64,000 nt of DNA from assembly GCA_028023455.1 (NCBI GenBank), contig JAQFVV010007243.1, positions 1 to 64,000 on the forward strand, written 5' to 3'. A program made the position numbers and the translations under genes. Each line of letters opens with the position of its first letter. The stretch's first letter is position 1. Below, in pieces: positions 11,519 to 24,824 of this stretch. The stretch comes from Epiperipatus broadwayi. Taxonomy: Eukaryota; Onychophora; Udeonychophora; Euonychophora; Peripatidae. The notes beneath the pieces were generated by a model. It did no database searches, was not told where the DNA came from, and saw only the letters and a program-made list of their open reading frames with translations.

Positions 11519-12734
11519 TGGTGATAGTAGTTAATTAATTAGAACTTATTCTTTGTACAAACATTAATTTGCTTCAGCTACAATAAATTCCAAACATAAC
11601 ACATAGAAGAGCATGTTTTCAGAGCTATTGGGTGGGGTTATTTTATGGGTCAGGTGTGAGTATTAATTGCATATATTTTATCAGCAAATATTATATATGA
11701 AATAATAACAAGTTTGTAAGTAAAGAATTAATTTATTAATGACAAATAAAATAAATATTTTTGGGAGTTTTTTTAAGTGCTTTTCAGGTTGGAAATTATA
11801 ATTAAATTTCAAATATTTTATTACTTTACAACTTTCCATGATAATTTTTCACATAAAAATGATTATAATTTGTTGATAAATAGTTCTCTGTAAATAGTTT
11901 CATTTAATTGATTATTAAAGATTACAATACCATTCATGTTATAAAAAAATCAAGTTTAGATATTTTTTATAGTTCCTTCATGAATAAAAAACATAATTAT
12001 GCCATTTTGATAAATTCTAAACTAGATTTCATACTTTAGTTTGTTTCAAGTTTGCAAATATTTTTTCTATATTTGTCTTGAATATTCACAAATTACAAAC
12101 AATATCAAAATATAAAAGTTCTGGATTTAAAATATCTATGTGCTAACTTGAAATTCTTTTTTTCTTCTGATAGATACTTTTTATTTTTCAGTAACATTGA
12201 GTAAAACATTAAAAGCAGTTCCACAAAGTGTCAGTATTTTTATTTCTTCTATGACAATCCATTTGCAGTTTCATTTATCAATAACAGTTTTTAAACTAAT
12301 TGATAAGGAAATAGATTAGGCAATTGCACTAGAGTCAAAACCAATAAGGTATTTACTTAACTTAGCACTTCATCTTTCATATAAGTTCAATACAATGTAT
12401 CTCTATTACTTTAAGTAAATTAAAATAATAATTATAAATTTTCAATCCTTGGATATATAAAAAGCATTATTTGATAGATATTTTATTTTGCATTTTTTCT
12501 TTTTAAAAAAGAGTGGGAGAAAGAGAATGAAAAAATCTATCTCATTTTAATATTTTTTCAACTTTATTTACATATCAATGTTTAGTTACTTTTACAACAT
12601 TTTGAGGTCATTTCCATAATAAATTTCAAATATCTTATTTTTTTAATAAAGGGAAAATTAATTAAATGGATATATCAAGTTATTTTTTAAAAATATAATA
12701 ATATAACTTTGGCATGGCCAATATAACTGTTACA
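11519..12734 (-). repeat. long terminal repeat, downstream copy for a minus-strand element
   Basis: A ~1.2 kb block is repeated in direct orientation at 14781-15957. Both copies share, in order, 'tagtagttaattaat', 'cattctttgtacaaa'-type text, 'atattttatcag', 'tgaaataataa.aagtttgta', 'aaagattacaata', 'cattttgataaattctaaa', 'gcactagagtcaaaaccaat' and 'tataactttggcatg'. Read on the minus strand, each copy starts TGTAACA, as LTRs commonly begin TG. Divergence between the copies is substantial, so the insertion is old. No convincing short target duplication was found. Confidence 0.6.
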
Positions 12735-14780
12735 CACCATTTCTCACCAAAAAGAGACAATGGAACTGGCAAATATTTTATTTTTCTTCTTCAATCACAA
12801 TACCATCAATCATTTTTATATAGTTATTTCTTGATATTTTTGTCAAATGATTCTTTTATTGAAAAACCATTATATTTTTCTTTTTTCCAAACTCATTAAT
12901 TATTCAACAAATCTAAAGTCAACAGGGAGAAAGCTATCTTTTATTTTTGCTTAATATCACTTTCACATCTTCCAAAATAGACCTTAAGTATGGATGAGAT
13001 TGGTAATCTTTTGTATTTCACTTCTGTTTTTCATTTTTCTTGGATATTGTTAATTGCTTTATGTTGACATAAAATCCTCTTTCTTTTCTATCTGGGTCTA
13101 CCTCTCTCTCTATCTGTTTTCCATTTTTTTTTTGTAGGTGTCTCACTTGCACCTTTAATGGAGGATAAATGTGGTGATTGCTTCACAGGAGCTTTCATTC
13201 ATGACCCAGATAGACTTCTTGAGTTCTGTCTCACTCCAGTTATTCTATTAGTTTTATTTTTTATTTCTCTGCTGACTTTTATAAGGTTGGTATCATGGAC
13301 TATAATCAATCTTGATACCTCCAATGGATGCATCATCTTTTTTAAATGAGATTTGATCGACCATAAGAAATGTACTTTCTTCATTCTGCTTGTGATAACT
13401 TATATCTACAACATTCAAGAAATCTTCCACATCTTCAATATTATTTCTGTCAGTACTAGTAACCATTTGTTCAATCCTGAAAAAGTAAGTTGGGCCTTAT
13501 CAACCTTATTATTCAATTTTCAGTGATACCACATGCAGATAATGTTTGTAATCTGGTGACCTATCTTCTGAAAAATTGTGTATAGGTTTTATACTCTTGC
13601 AGGTTCTGGTACTTCATTGCTTGCTGTCTTTCTTCTGATTAAAATGTTGCTTAAAATCTGCTTTTTATATTACAGATAAGTAGTTGGTTTACTTATCAGT
13701 GAATTACACCATTCCTTACTTGGTCCATTCAGTTTGTTATATATGATGGCCACTTGCTCTTTTAGACTAGTGGATTCAGATCAAAATAGTTTTCTGATCT
13801 ATCTAGATGCTCTGTTGGCATTTTTTCTGTCCCACCTCTAAATGTTTCACTCTTCAAAAATTGAGTAATGCTTTTTATATTTTCACTAAATCTATGTTGG
13901 CTTTTAATTCATGTATAATCTTCCTTTTTTTGAATCATTATATTCATATTATTACATTTATTTTCCTCTGTATATTGTTGTACAATTTCTTTCAATATAT
14001 CATAATCTGCTTTTTATTATTTATAGAGACAACTATTTCTTTTAATAAAAAATTCTCCCTTTGAAGTGCCCTTATCTTTTCCTTATCCTTCACTTTTAGC
14101 CTCTGTAATCTTTCTCCCAGGTATAACATTGTTTTTTTGCACATTATCTTGATAGGTTTTAATTGTTTTCTGAAACATATTCTGGATACCTGAAAATGTC
14201 ATCTCCATGAACTCCATATTTACTTTATCATCTCTTCTTTCCAATGATTGTATTATTTTCTACTTCCTGTCTTTTTTAATTTGAACATACACTTCTTTTA
14301 TTTCATTACACATTTAAAAATTTCTATCTGCACTTTTTTTATCCATTTTATTTTGCATTTTCTTGATTTCTATCTGCATTTTTTATTGATTTTTATCCAT
14401 TGTATTATGCATTTCTTTATCTCTTCTATCATTGTCTTTTTTCATTTGATTCATTACTGCTATGAATATTTCCAATATGAGTATGGCTGTTATTGGCTTT
14501 TACACTTATGACACTTGCATAGTCAAGCTACTCTTTTCAATCACTATCTCAAACTCCATTGGTGAACATTCTCAGTTTCAAATGACTCCATACTTAGTTT
14601 GTTCACTGTTTTCTTCTTTAACTGTGTTAACATTAGTCTATAACACTAATTAACAATTTTCCAATACATTATTTTTTTTCCATTTGTTCTACCAAATTAA
14701 TAGAAACATCAGTCCCTCAGTACAGTGCCATCCATATTTTCTCTCCAACTTTAATCTTACATTTTATAAATAAAATAATA
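12735..14780 (-). pseudogene. internal region of an LTR element: coiled-coil gag-like remnant
   Basis: The ~2 kb between the two LTR-like repeats carries long Lys/Glu/Met/Gln-rich frames on the minus strand between about 14060 and 14500, interrupted by stops. One passage reads MNQMKKDNDRRDKEMHNTMD and continues in the same helical, charged style. This resembles the coiled-coil N-terminal gag region seen in the gypsy element at 41.7-42.2 kb. A further minus-strand frame at 13199-13384 (61 codons) has no recognised domain. RT and integrase blocks are absent, so this looks like an internally deleted, non-autonomous derivative. Plus-strand frames across it are the pyrimidine-rich complement and are unlikely to be coding. 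Confidence 0.4.
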
Positions 14781-15957
14781 TGGTGGTAGTAGTTAATTAA
14801 TGACAGCTCATTCTTTGTACAAATATTCATTTGCTTCAACTACTGTATACTCCAAATGTAACACATAGGGTAGCATATTTTCAGAGATATGAAGGTGGTG
14901 GTTATTCCAAGGGTTATATGTGTGTGTTAATTGTATATATTTTATCAGTAAGTATCATGTATGAAATAATAATAAGTTTGTAGATAAATATTTTATTAAT
15001 GACAAAATAAAATAAATATAATAATAAATAGTGAATAAAATATATAACTAGAATCTTCTTTGGGAGATTTTCTTGAGCACTTTTTCAAATTAGAAATTAT
15101 AATAAAAGCTCAAATGTTTTATCACTGTACATGATAACTTCTCATATAAAAAAGATGATCATTTATTACTAGATAGTTTTCTGGAAATAGTTTCATTTCA
15201 CTTCTTATTAAAGATTACAATAATGTTCATGACATAAATAATTCAAGTTGAGATGTTATGTTCTTATAATGTCTTCATGAAAAAAAAAAAACATAATAAT
15301 GTCATTTTGATAAATTCTAAAATAGTTTTCATGCTTTAGTCTTTTTTTTTAAGTTCATAAATATTCTTTACCTTTAATTGTCTTGAATATTCACAAATAA
15401 CAAATAATATCAAAGCATTAAAAGTTCTGGCTTTAAAATATCTTACTATTAACTTGAAAGTCTTTCTTTTCTTCCTTTAGATATTTTTCTATTTTTCAGT
15501 ACATTTAAATAAAACATTAAAGGCAGTTCAATAAAGTGTCAATATTCTTATTTCTTTTATGGCAATCTATTTGCAGAGTTCCATTTATCAATAGCAGTTT
15601 TTAAATTATTTGATAAAGATAATAGATTGGGAAATTGCACTAGAGTCAAAACCAATGAGTTATTTACTTTATCTTAGCACCTTGTCTTTTATATAAGCTT
15701 TAGTACACAAAGTATCTCCATTACTTTAAGCAAATTAAAATAATAATTATAAAATTTTAAACATTGTATATATAAAAAGGATTATTTGATAAAGTATTTA
15801 TCAAATAATTCTTTTTATAACTTTTGGGGCTCATCTCCCTAATAAATTTAGAATATCTTATTTTTTTAACAAAGGGAACATTAATTAAGTGGATATATCA
15901 TATTATTTTCCAAAAATATAATAATATAACTTTGGCATGAACAATATAAATGTTACA
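14781..15957 (-). repeat. long terminal repeat, upstream copy for a minus-strand element
   Basis: Partner of 11519-12734. It ends on the plus strand with 'aatataaatgttaca', matching 'aatataactgttaca' at 12720-12734. A C-run at 16025-16032 (a G-run on the minus strand) lies 68 bp beyond the LTR edge and could belong to an older neighbouring insertion. Confidence 0.6.
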
Positions 15958-17508
15958 ATATAAACCTTTAAAATTATAATAAAAACTGTTAATGACCATA
16001 TAGATAAAATAATAAACAAAGTAGTCCCCCCCATTCTATTAAGGTAATGATAATAGCAAAATACTTTGTGAAAAATAAAGCAAAAATAAAATAAATTTTT
16101 ATCAAAAATGAAAAATCAAAATTACAATTGAATTTACATTTTAAAACTTTTTGCAGAGGACAGATAAGACATGGAATATATTTATGAACGTTTTAATGTT
16201 CATTATTTAAAAACTGAATTTTATTAATGAAATGGTTTAACATGCATAATTTAGATACAAATCACATAAATTAAATACTAACACATATGTGTACAATTAC
16301 TATAAATTGAAAATACATATAATGTACAATACTGGTGGTGGTATTTTTATATTTAAATAAACAATATTAAATAGATTATTTAACAACTTACGCATAGAAT
16401 TTGTAATCTGAATTATATTCTTTTATAATTATTTATTATCCAAAAATGAAAATATGATATTATTATCCATATACATAACAGGCTAAAAATAATAATGTTT
16501 ATCCATGTGTTGCGCTAAAACTCAATTATTTTATGTTTAGAAAGTTAATATTACTATTTATAATTAATTTATGCTTTTATGTATCTTAAAGATTTCAAAA
16601 AGAAAAAAAAAATAGTATTGGTGCAAAATACCATCCTTTAAAAAAATAAAAAACTATTATTTCTGATTTCTGAATTTAATATAAAAGTATGATTGTTATA
16701 AAATATTTACTTTTATTTGCAAAGCAATATCCAGTATCTATTGATATTTCTTCACCATTTATTTGGTATTTCAAAAGAAATTATAACCTTATTTCTAATA
16801 AACTTTTTTTTAAAGTTATTTAAAACACTTAAATCAATCTTAAATCCTGGTAGCATACTTTATTACAAGTACTGTCCTACATTCTGGTCTTAAAAAGATT
16901 TCCCACCAAGCATAGTTCACACACTCATTGTTCCTATTTTTAGAAAGAAATGAATATTTTTACATTATTACTTCTACTATTTTTTTTTTTTTGTTTTGCC
17001 ACCATTAATGATAATAAAAAATATTTCCCTTATATAATTAATAATCTTAGGCAAGATGACTTTATGATTTTACATAGTATGTCATTTTTAATCTCTATTT
17101 TTAGGAGGCTCTTCTATAATGACAAAGACAAAAAAGACTTTAAATAGGTCAGCCTATACATAGTCAGTCACTCATTTGCTTAATGCAACTTTGGATTTAT
17201 ATACAGTTTTAAAATTATTTATTATTAATGTTTCAGTAGATCACAAGCAGAGACTTCCTACTGACAAACCTATGCCCATCAATTGATTAACAATATCAAG
17301 ACATTTTTATTACTTATTTATTCATTGATATTTGCATAAAAATAAAAGGAAACATTAGAATATAAATTACTTTGAGGTAATTAATGTATGGTAATATGAT
17401 TATATAAACATACAATCTTATTATAGTAGATAGTATAGAAAGATGATCAATGATATAATGTACTCATGGGACCAAACTTTGTTATACCAATCCAATTGAT
17501 GCAATACA

Positions 17509-17515
<7 letters not shown>
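15958..17515. other. AT-rich stretch, nothing recognised
   Basis: No repeat partner or coding block was found in this window. A 65-codon frame at 16950-17147 begins with a hydrophobic leucine/phenylalanine run, but T-rich DNA gives such peptides by chance, and nothing supports expression. Confidence 0.35.
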
Positions 17516-17516
<1 letters not shown>

Positions 17517-17540
<24 letters not shown>

Positions 17541-17590
17541 ATGTTGATATTTATCAAGAAAACAGCAGTATATATATATATATATATATA
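17517..17590. repeat. paired (TA)n microsatellites around a 22-mer shared with 18298-18319
   Basis: Two (TA)n runs (17517-17540 and 17569-17590) surround 'ttatcaagaaaacagcag' (17551-17568). The 22 bp from 17551 to 17572 recur exactly inside the open frame at 18298-18319. Confidence 0.7.
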
Positions 17591-18185
17591 ATTTCTATCA
17601 TATATGAAAATATACCTGTGATATAATGCCATATTGATAAGAATAATATTTATAAATTTGAAAACAAATATCAGTAACATCAGTTTATAAATCTCAAATA
17701 ATATCAGTTCAAATACATAGTAAAAAAATAATCTAAGTTTCACTGATGTTATCACAGTATCATTACCTATCTTTTTAAAATCAAATTCTGCAATTTTATA
17801 AACACATAGAGAGTAAGTATTATGCTTATATTTATTTTAAACAATTTTACCTTTAATTAGGAGTGTGAACACTATTAGAAACCATACTCACTTAGTCTGT
17901 GAAATATAAATGATAACCATAAAAATATCACAACTTCATATATTAGAATAATAAAATTCCTATTCTATAATATAGAAAAAGGATATCAAATATAAAATAT
18001 AATATTTAACAAACATTGAGAATTAACTATGATTTAATAGAGACCACTAGATGGCATTTACTAGGAATGCAATGTTCATTTCAGGTTCGCTATATTAGGT
18101 GGATTTAAATTCTGAGAAGGTTTCACTGTATTATTTTGAAGCCAAACTGAGGGTAAGTTCTTTACCTTTAAGTGTTGTTATCAAA

Positions 18186-18586
18186 ATGAAGAAAACTTTT
18201 AGTTTTTTAACAGCAATAATGATTTTACTGACATTGTTATGAAAACAAAGATGGTAGAGAACGTTTTAAGTCAAGTGCAAAATAGAGGCAAAAATGCTTA
18301 TCAAGAAAACAGCAGTATAAATAAACAACTGATGGAAGAAGAGAATCTAGTTAATAAAGAAATCACCACAGGTGATTTGGATTATATTTCACCCAGAATG
18401 TTATCACAAGGGAAGGAGGAAGTGAACGTTGTTGAAGGCTTTGAAACATTTAAAACTGAAAACAATGTTATTCAGAAAGCTAAATCTATTTGTAAAAACA
18501 AAACTATAAAATCCAAATTTGAAACTAATGAGAAAAGTAATTCAAATAAATTATTTGATGTTAATAATCAAGAATTCAAGTATTAA
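18186..18586 (+). CDS. candidate secreted-protein locus, frameshifted; family unknown
   Basis: An ATG at 18186 opens a short frame reading MKKTFSFLTAIMILLTLL, which looks like a classical signal peptide (two Lys, then a hydrophobic core). It stops at 18240. The overlapping frame starting at 18239 runs 115 codons to 18586. It is hydrophilic and rich in Glu, Lys, Asn and Ser with no cysteine framework, and it fits as a mature region if one nucleotide has been gained or lost at the junction. A further short acidic frame (MQGAYDNILDLVDEDDE...) lies at 18667-18753. An AATAAA signal at about 18955 and a possible donor (GGTAAGT) near 18150 suggest a transcribed unit from about 18060 to 18980. No family was recognised; a pseudogene or a sequencing error at the junction is possible. 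Confidence 0.35.
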
Positions 18587-18954
18587 GAAGCATTACAATT
18601 AAAAATGAACAACTGTGCAAATGCAGTAAAAGCTGAAGAGAATAGAAGTATGGAGTAAATAACATTATGCAGGGGGCCTATGATAATATATTGGATTTAG
18701 TGGATGAGGATGATGAACAATCAACCATTTTACCAAAATCACTCAATGAATAACTTTTTACAGTGATTGAGAAATTTAGGGTATAAAGGCTAACAATTCT
18801 TTATCAAGAACATAACCATCGATGAATTCATTTGACACACCGGATGCTAGACACTCCAGCTAAAAGTATCTGAACTAATTTCTACAGTAGTTAACTTAGG
18901 ACTGCAATAATGTAAATATAGAATATCAACATATGTAATATTCAATCTTAGCAT

Positions 18955-18961
18955 AAATAAA
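18955..18961 (+). promoter_or_regulatory. polyadenylation signal candidate
   Basis: 'aataaag' about 200 bp after the last acidic frame of the candidate transcribed locus, followed by T-rich DNA. A second AATAAA lies about 18 bp further on. Confidence 0.3.
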
Positions 18962-19289
18962 GTTTCCTTTAATAAATAAACTATGATTTAAGATACATTA
19001 ATAAATGTTATTTATAAATTAAAAAATAAATTTTAACATTATAAATGTAGTGATTTATAACATTGCTTACATTTCAAATAAAGTTAATGTTGTTGTATAA
19101 AATTAATTTTCGTTTGTCACAAAATAACATGGAACCAAACCACAATGAAAAATTGAAAAATATATTTAAATATAGAAATATTTATTTAAAACAGAGATCA
19201 GAATTGTTTATGTTGGGGTATTTTCTGCAACTCTCTAAGGATATGAAAGTTGAAAATAAAGAAAAAGTACTAATCCTTTGAATTGCTGC

Positions 19290-19670
19290 TATATAGCATA
19301 TAGATTTTTGGGAATTTCATGGCTAATATTAAAAAAATAAGAAGAAATTGTTGATATCATCAGACTTGCAACATAAATATCTAAACTAAAATTACTCCAT
19401 TTAATCATATTATAAGGTGAGTTAATTTATTAAAAAAATGGATAATGCTTAGAAAGATTGGGGGTGAAAGGAGAAGTGGATGATTGGCAATGAGGTGATA
19501 ATTTAAGTAGTATGACAAAACCAAGCAAATGCGAGCTTGACTCAACTTGATTTCACCTGATAATAATAATAATATTTTATTTATATATAAATATCATTTC
19601 CAAAAGTCAACTGAGAAATCTGAGGTTGCTTTGATGAAATCCAGATCCTTTCAAGTCTATTGCAATTATA

Positions 19671-19741
<71 letters not shown>

Positions 19742-21750
19742 GAAAATTTTGCAAATGTAATTAATTAGCCATATAGTTTACTCAAATATTATACAGAATT
19801 CTTTCTAAAATTGTTGCTGTAAAAAGAAAGTTATAAAATTTTATATAAGAAGTTAAATAAAAATTAATTAAACATTTATAATTAATAGAAAATATGTATT
19901 CTTTATCAACTTTTCAAAAAGACAGCTTTAACTTTTAGGAATATAATGTTTATAATTTATTTTTGTTATTAAAGTAGTTATAAATAAATAATATTTTAAC
20001 TCGGTATAAATTAAAAATGTATTTATGTTTAAATGTAATTACACTTTAATCTTAGTGAAAATTATAATGCTGGTTGTGTGCAGAAATATTTTAAATGTTT
20101 TGCAAAAACAATTCATTAATTAATAATAGTTGCAATTTAGATATACTTTAAGATTGTTATTTTTCTTAGAATGATTAGTAACAAGATAAATAGTTCCTCT
20201 CCTCTCTCTAATGGTCACAACTTTTCATGTATGTATATATATGCTTTAAAAACTTTTGCAGAAGTTCATAAACTTATTTTTTAAAACTGTATATTATTTT
20301 TATCTCGTCTTTTTTTTCTTTTTTCAGCTTTGAAATAAATCTGCTTTAAACATTTGTTATTTTTTAATACTTGTTTAACCAATAGCTAGCCATTTATAGC
20401 TTATAGTAAAACAACTTTGTTTATATTTATTACTGTACAATAAATTTGAAAATTTACAGTATAACATAAATAATATAATTAATATAGGGGACGCAGAGAT
20501 AAATAGAATTGTAATACAAGATAGTAAGATACAACTAAATAATCTTTTAGGCAAAAAATCCATATAAAAATAAATATGACAAAATCACATCAGGGAAGTA
20601 TGAATAGTAATAATAATAAGATAAGATCACGTAAATTATTATTGATTTTTAACTAGTAAGTTAAACGTAAAATGACCACACTGTAAACAACAGAAAAGAG
20701 TTTATAGGAATACATGGGCTAAATACAAGGCGTTACATTTATTTGATCAATCTATATTAGTCTCACAACTTTACTCTGCAGCTAAAATTAGATAAATACT
20801 TATTTACTTCCATTACTGAAAAACTTGCTATATGGGAAAAAATCCAAGTCATCCAGTCTGGATTTAAATCTCAGACGTATTGATTGTTCCCTCATGAGAA
20901 TTCTCAGTGAACAGGATATCAGCTAATAACTTCTTGTAGTATCTTTGGAGTTGGTCAGTTCCACTTTAAGAATAATTTATGTTTTTATATTTTGTTATAC
21001 AAATGTTCTATATTTACTTTGAAACAATTTTGCTTTTACTTTATCTATGTTTTGCCAATAAAACTAATCTAAAAAAGAAAGTTAAAACATAAAATTTTAT
21101 CTATTCTATGTATAAAAGATAAAATGATTTATAATAAAACACTAAAAGTTATATTAAAATCTTAAGCAATAATGAAGTTTAATAACCAACTAATTTACTA
21201 TTAATTTTTAAAACTGCTTAAATTAATACGTTTATTGTTTTTTATATAATAAAGTATTTAATTATGATTAATTACATTTATCGTATATATATTGCCTTGA
21301 TGAAAGAATTAATCCTTATTTTAATTACTAATTGAAATTTCTGAAACAAAAAAATCTAGTAAAAGTAATTAAAATAAAAACTATAATTTAAAATATCAAC
21401 TTAATTATAATGAATTTAATTAAAATGTAAAAATTTGTATATATATGTACATATGTTTATACATTTATAGGAATATAAACACAGGTATATAATAAGCCTT
21501 GTGTTTCAGTTATTATTTAATTTCTTATATAACTTTTAATTTTAGAAAAAAACTTTTAATATTAAAGTATTTGATCTTCATGCGTTACATTCATGTTGGT
21601 TGTTACTTATAAAACATCTGACTTATGCATTGTATGCATTTTTACAAATTAATAAGTTTTAGTCTGTTTTTATGCTATGGATATTACAATATATTATTAT
21701 ATTCATGTAAAAGATTTGTTTCTGTAAATGTATAGCATGTTGCTTATTAA
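19290..21750. other. AT-rich stretch with a long (TA)n microsatellite
   Basis: It contains the 74 bp (TA)n run at 19665-19738. Long homopolymers and short frames are otherwise present, and no domain was recognised on either strand. Confidence 0.4.
19665..19738. repeat. (TA)n microsatellite, ~74 bp
   Basis: Nearly pure TA dinucleotide run with one interruption near 19677. The TyrIle-type peptides predicted across it are artefacts. Confidence 0.95.
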
Positions 21751-21888
21751 ATATATTAATAAGGGTGTTTCAATGTAATTTATATTCCTTTATATATATA
21801 TATATATATATAGTGTTTGTATATATTAATAAGGGTGTTTCAATGTAATTTATATTCCTTTATATATATATATATATATAGTGTTTGT
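21751..21888. repeat. two-copy tandem duplication, ~69 bp unit
   Basis: Unit 1 (21751-21820) and unit 2 (21821-21888) both read 'atatattaataagggtgttt' onward through a (TA)n run to 'agtgtttgt'. They differ only by one TA in the internal microsatellite. The near-perfect identity implies a recent event. Confidence 0.9.
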
Positions 21889-23330
21889 ATTTCAATTAGT
21901 TGAAAATATTTATTATTCAAACTCATGTGTACATTTTTATTTATTCCACATGTTTAGTCCTTCTTCCACACCTTCAGATAAAACAAAAAATTCTGCTTAG
22001 TATAAATAAGATTAAAAATGTAATCTAATTTGTGCTTGGAAATATTTGAATGTGGCTTGAGCCAGTTCATGAAAAGAGTTCCCAGAAACTTATTTCAAGA
22101 GGAATTTATAACTATAGTTTACAATTCAAAGTCCAGCTGTTTTTGTATTAATTTACATGGAATATATAAATGGTTGCTGTTTCAGGATTCATATAGGCCT
22201 TAAGTATTAAAAGTGTCAAAGTTTAACTGCAATCCATGACTTTTGAAATCATGAGAACTGCTTTATCACTACATTCTCCCCAGATGCACCAATATAGCCA
22301 GCTGAAATTAATCTTCCTCGATGCAATTAGAATCTTATCAATAGATTCAGGACAACCCATCATTATAGCATTAATCTGCTTTATAAATGTAATTTTAGTC
22401 ACAACCATGAAACACCTAATTAATAATTATCAAATTTATGATTACAATGTGAGAATAAAGGACTTAATGAGATCCCAATAAATCTATTTCTTGATTGGAA
22501 ACTCTACAGCATTCTTTAAGATATTTTGTTAATAATTAGCTGCCTGAAAAAAAACATACACTAAATAAATAATTTGATTATAATAGATTTATATTTAATT
22601 CAATTGATAAAGTTTATAGAAAATAGAATTAACTTTGTATCTGATAATTATATATATGTATATGTTTATTAAAGTAAAAATAACACATTAGTGATTATTA
22701 ATTTTATCTATTACTTTCAAAGAAATTAAATGTATTATCTTAGAGTTCTTTTAAAGGTGATTGGGAACAACTCAAGGAAAATAACTAATGAAAAAACTTT
22801 AATTTACAAATAATATCAGTGTTATTGGAGACACACCAACCAAGGATAAATAAGATTTGACCAAATATTAGCAATTTACTGCTGTGGAAAATTTTTCTGT
22901 ATCTGTTGATAAGAATATTTTTAAAAACTTTAAATTATTGGTTCTTTTTGAGATTTTAAACAGATTTATTTTGTTATTTCTGAATGAGGAGGATGGATAC
23001 ATAGCGTTTTCTAAAATCTTATTTAATTTCATCTTTTATTCACGAAAATTTTATAATAAAATATATGTACCTACAGCAGAATGTATAAAAAAATCCAATT
23101 TATTTTGTTATCTACTTATACAGAATATAATTATATGCATGCTTCTTGATTATAAAAAGCATCACATTTTACATATGCCATCATTTCTAATGTAATAAAG
23201 GATGATTATAGAATAATTTGTGTGTTTTAATGAATGGTTATTGTTGAAATATGGGTTAGTTAAAAAAGTCATGCCAGTAATTTAAGTTTATCTAATATAC
23301 ATATGTTCTAATAATTGTAATAAATATAAT
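21889..23330. other. AT-rich stretch, nothing recognised
   Basis: Overlapping frames of 61-81 codons on both strands at 22223-22481, and a 103-codon Phe/Ile/Lys-rich frame at 22884-23195, show no domain I recognise. Their composition is what AT-rich DNA gives by chance. Confidence 0.3.
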
Positions 23331-23436
23331 TCCATAAATAAACAATGGCTATTATATATATATAGAATCAAATATATATAATATCCATAAATAAACAATG
23401 GCTATTATATATATATAGAATCAAAGATATATAATA
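23331..23436. repeat. two-copy tandem duplication, 53 bp unit
   Basis: 'tccataaataaacaatggct' starts at 23331 and again at 23384. The two 53 bp units differ at one position (aaatat versus aagatat). Confidence 0.9.
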
Positions 23437-24820
23437 TTTGTGGAGAAGTAAACTCAGAATTAACTTATTAGAGTTATTTTAATGAAGATTATTGATAATA
23501 CAGATTTTCATGCTTTTCAGTATCAATGATTGATTTATTATTCATATAAAAGTGTGGAGGTCAGATATAAGTAGAACATATTTTGTCTAACAAATTTGTA
23601 TTGTTTGAGGGAGTAATATTCTTTAAAGATTTGATAAATGATCTAATAAATGTAAATTGCTAATGTATATGCGTTCAGAGTTTATTTTTCGGTAAATACT
23701 ACATGTGCATAATAAGTTATAAAATCACAGATAAGATATTATATTAAATTAGAAATTTTCAATGTCAAATTATATAAAGGTATGGGACAAGATACATATG
23801 ATATTTTAGTTTCTAAAAATATTTATAGACATTATCTATTTCAATTCTGAATAAAACAACTTGATTTCATTATCAGTGGTTTATATACATTGCTGACAGC
23901 TATAATAAAAAGATATTATACAGATATTTCTCTATACTTTTTATAGTTTTATATTATTGTTTGTAGCCTATATATCAATATAAATTTATTTTATCCAGTT
24001 ATACAACTTGCTTTTTCTGATTTTAACTCAAGTATTTTCTACTGCTAATTATAATAAATGCATCTTTTATTTAAAAATGCGTACTGATAAGCAAAAGAAG
24101 AAGAAAGAAATTGATATTGACATTAAATTAAAAATGGCAAAACTGTGACTGATATCAAGTTATGTATTAATTGGACCACAATTGTAATTCAGCTCAATAT
24201 TATCATCCTTTCAACATTGATTAAAAATATTAATTTTATAAAGATTGGAAAAATATTAAATAATTGAAATTCTTTAAGTATTTTCTATAATTATATTATT
24301 TTCACAACATATTGGTTTCTAAAGTAATGGTGCTTTTAAGTCAATTCTACACTCAGAACTCAAGTTTTTTTTATAAACATCAAGACAATGGGCAACATTT
24401 TTTTGTTAATTGATAATATATATTTAGATATTCATATGTATAATTAAGTACAAATGTATATAATATAACCAGTTATGTAATTGATATATTACAGAACCTC
24501 ATTCATAAAATTATACATGCATTTATAAAATTAATATATTTGAAAGCATATCTGAAATAATTTTGATAGCTATATATAAATAAAAATAATAGAAATGTTT
24601 ATAAATTTTTCATAAGAGAAACAAGCTTATTGTTAACATTTAATTTTAAAAAATTGTCATGCAAATATTTATTATTGAAGAATTATAAAAATAAATGATT
24701 TATTTGAAAAGATTGTTTAATATTAATATCTAATTATACATATAAAATTATTTAGAGAATAAAACTAATGCTAAATTATGATATAAAAAACACAAAAGAA
24801 GCTGTAGTTTTGAGAAACAA
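23437..24820. other. AT-rich stretch, nothing recognised
   Basis: No repeat partner in the window and no coding block on either strand. Confidence 0.35.
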
Positions 24821-24824
24821 ATAT

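Noticed and set aside
13807-14511. Plus-strand Phe/His/Leu-rich frames of 85-87 codons
   Set aside because: They are the complement of the Lys/Glu/Met-rich coiled-coil gag-like frames on the minus strand.
17447-17755. 102-codon minus-strand frame rich in Ile and Tyr
   Set aside because: It crosses two (TA)n runs, and its composition is that of AT-rich DNA.
19547-19768. 73-codon plus-strand frame with a Tyr-Ile run
   Set aside because: Half of it is the (TA)n microsatellite at 19665-19738.
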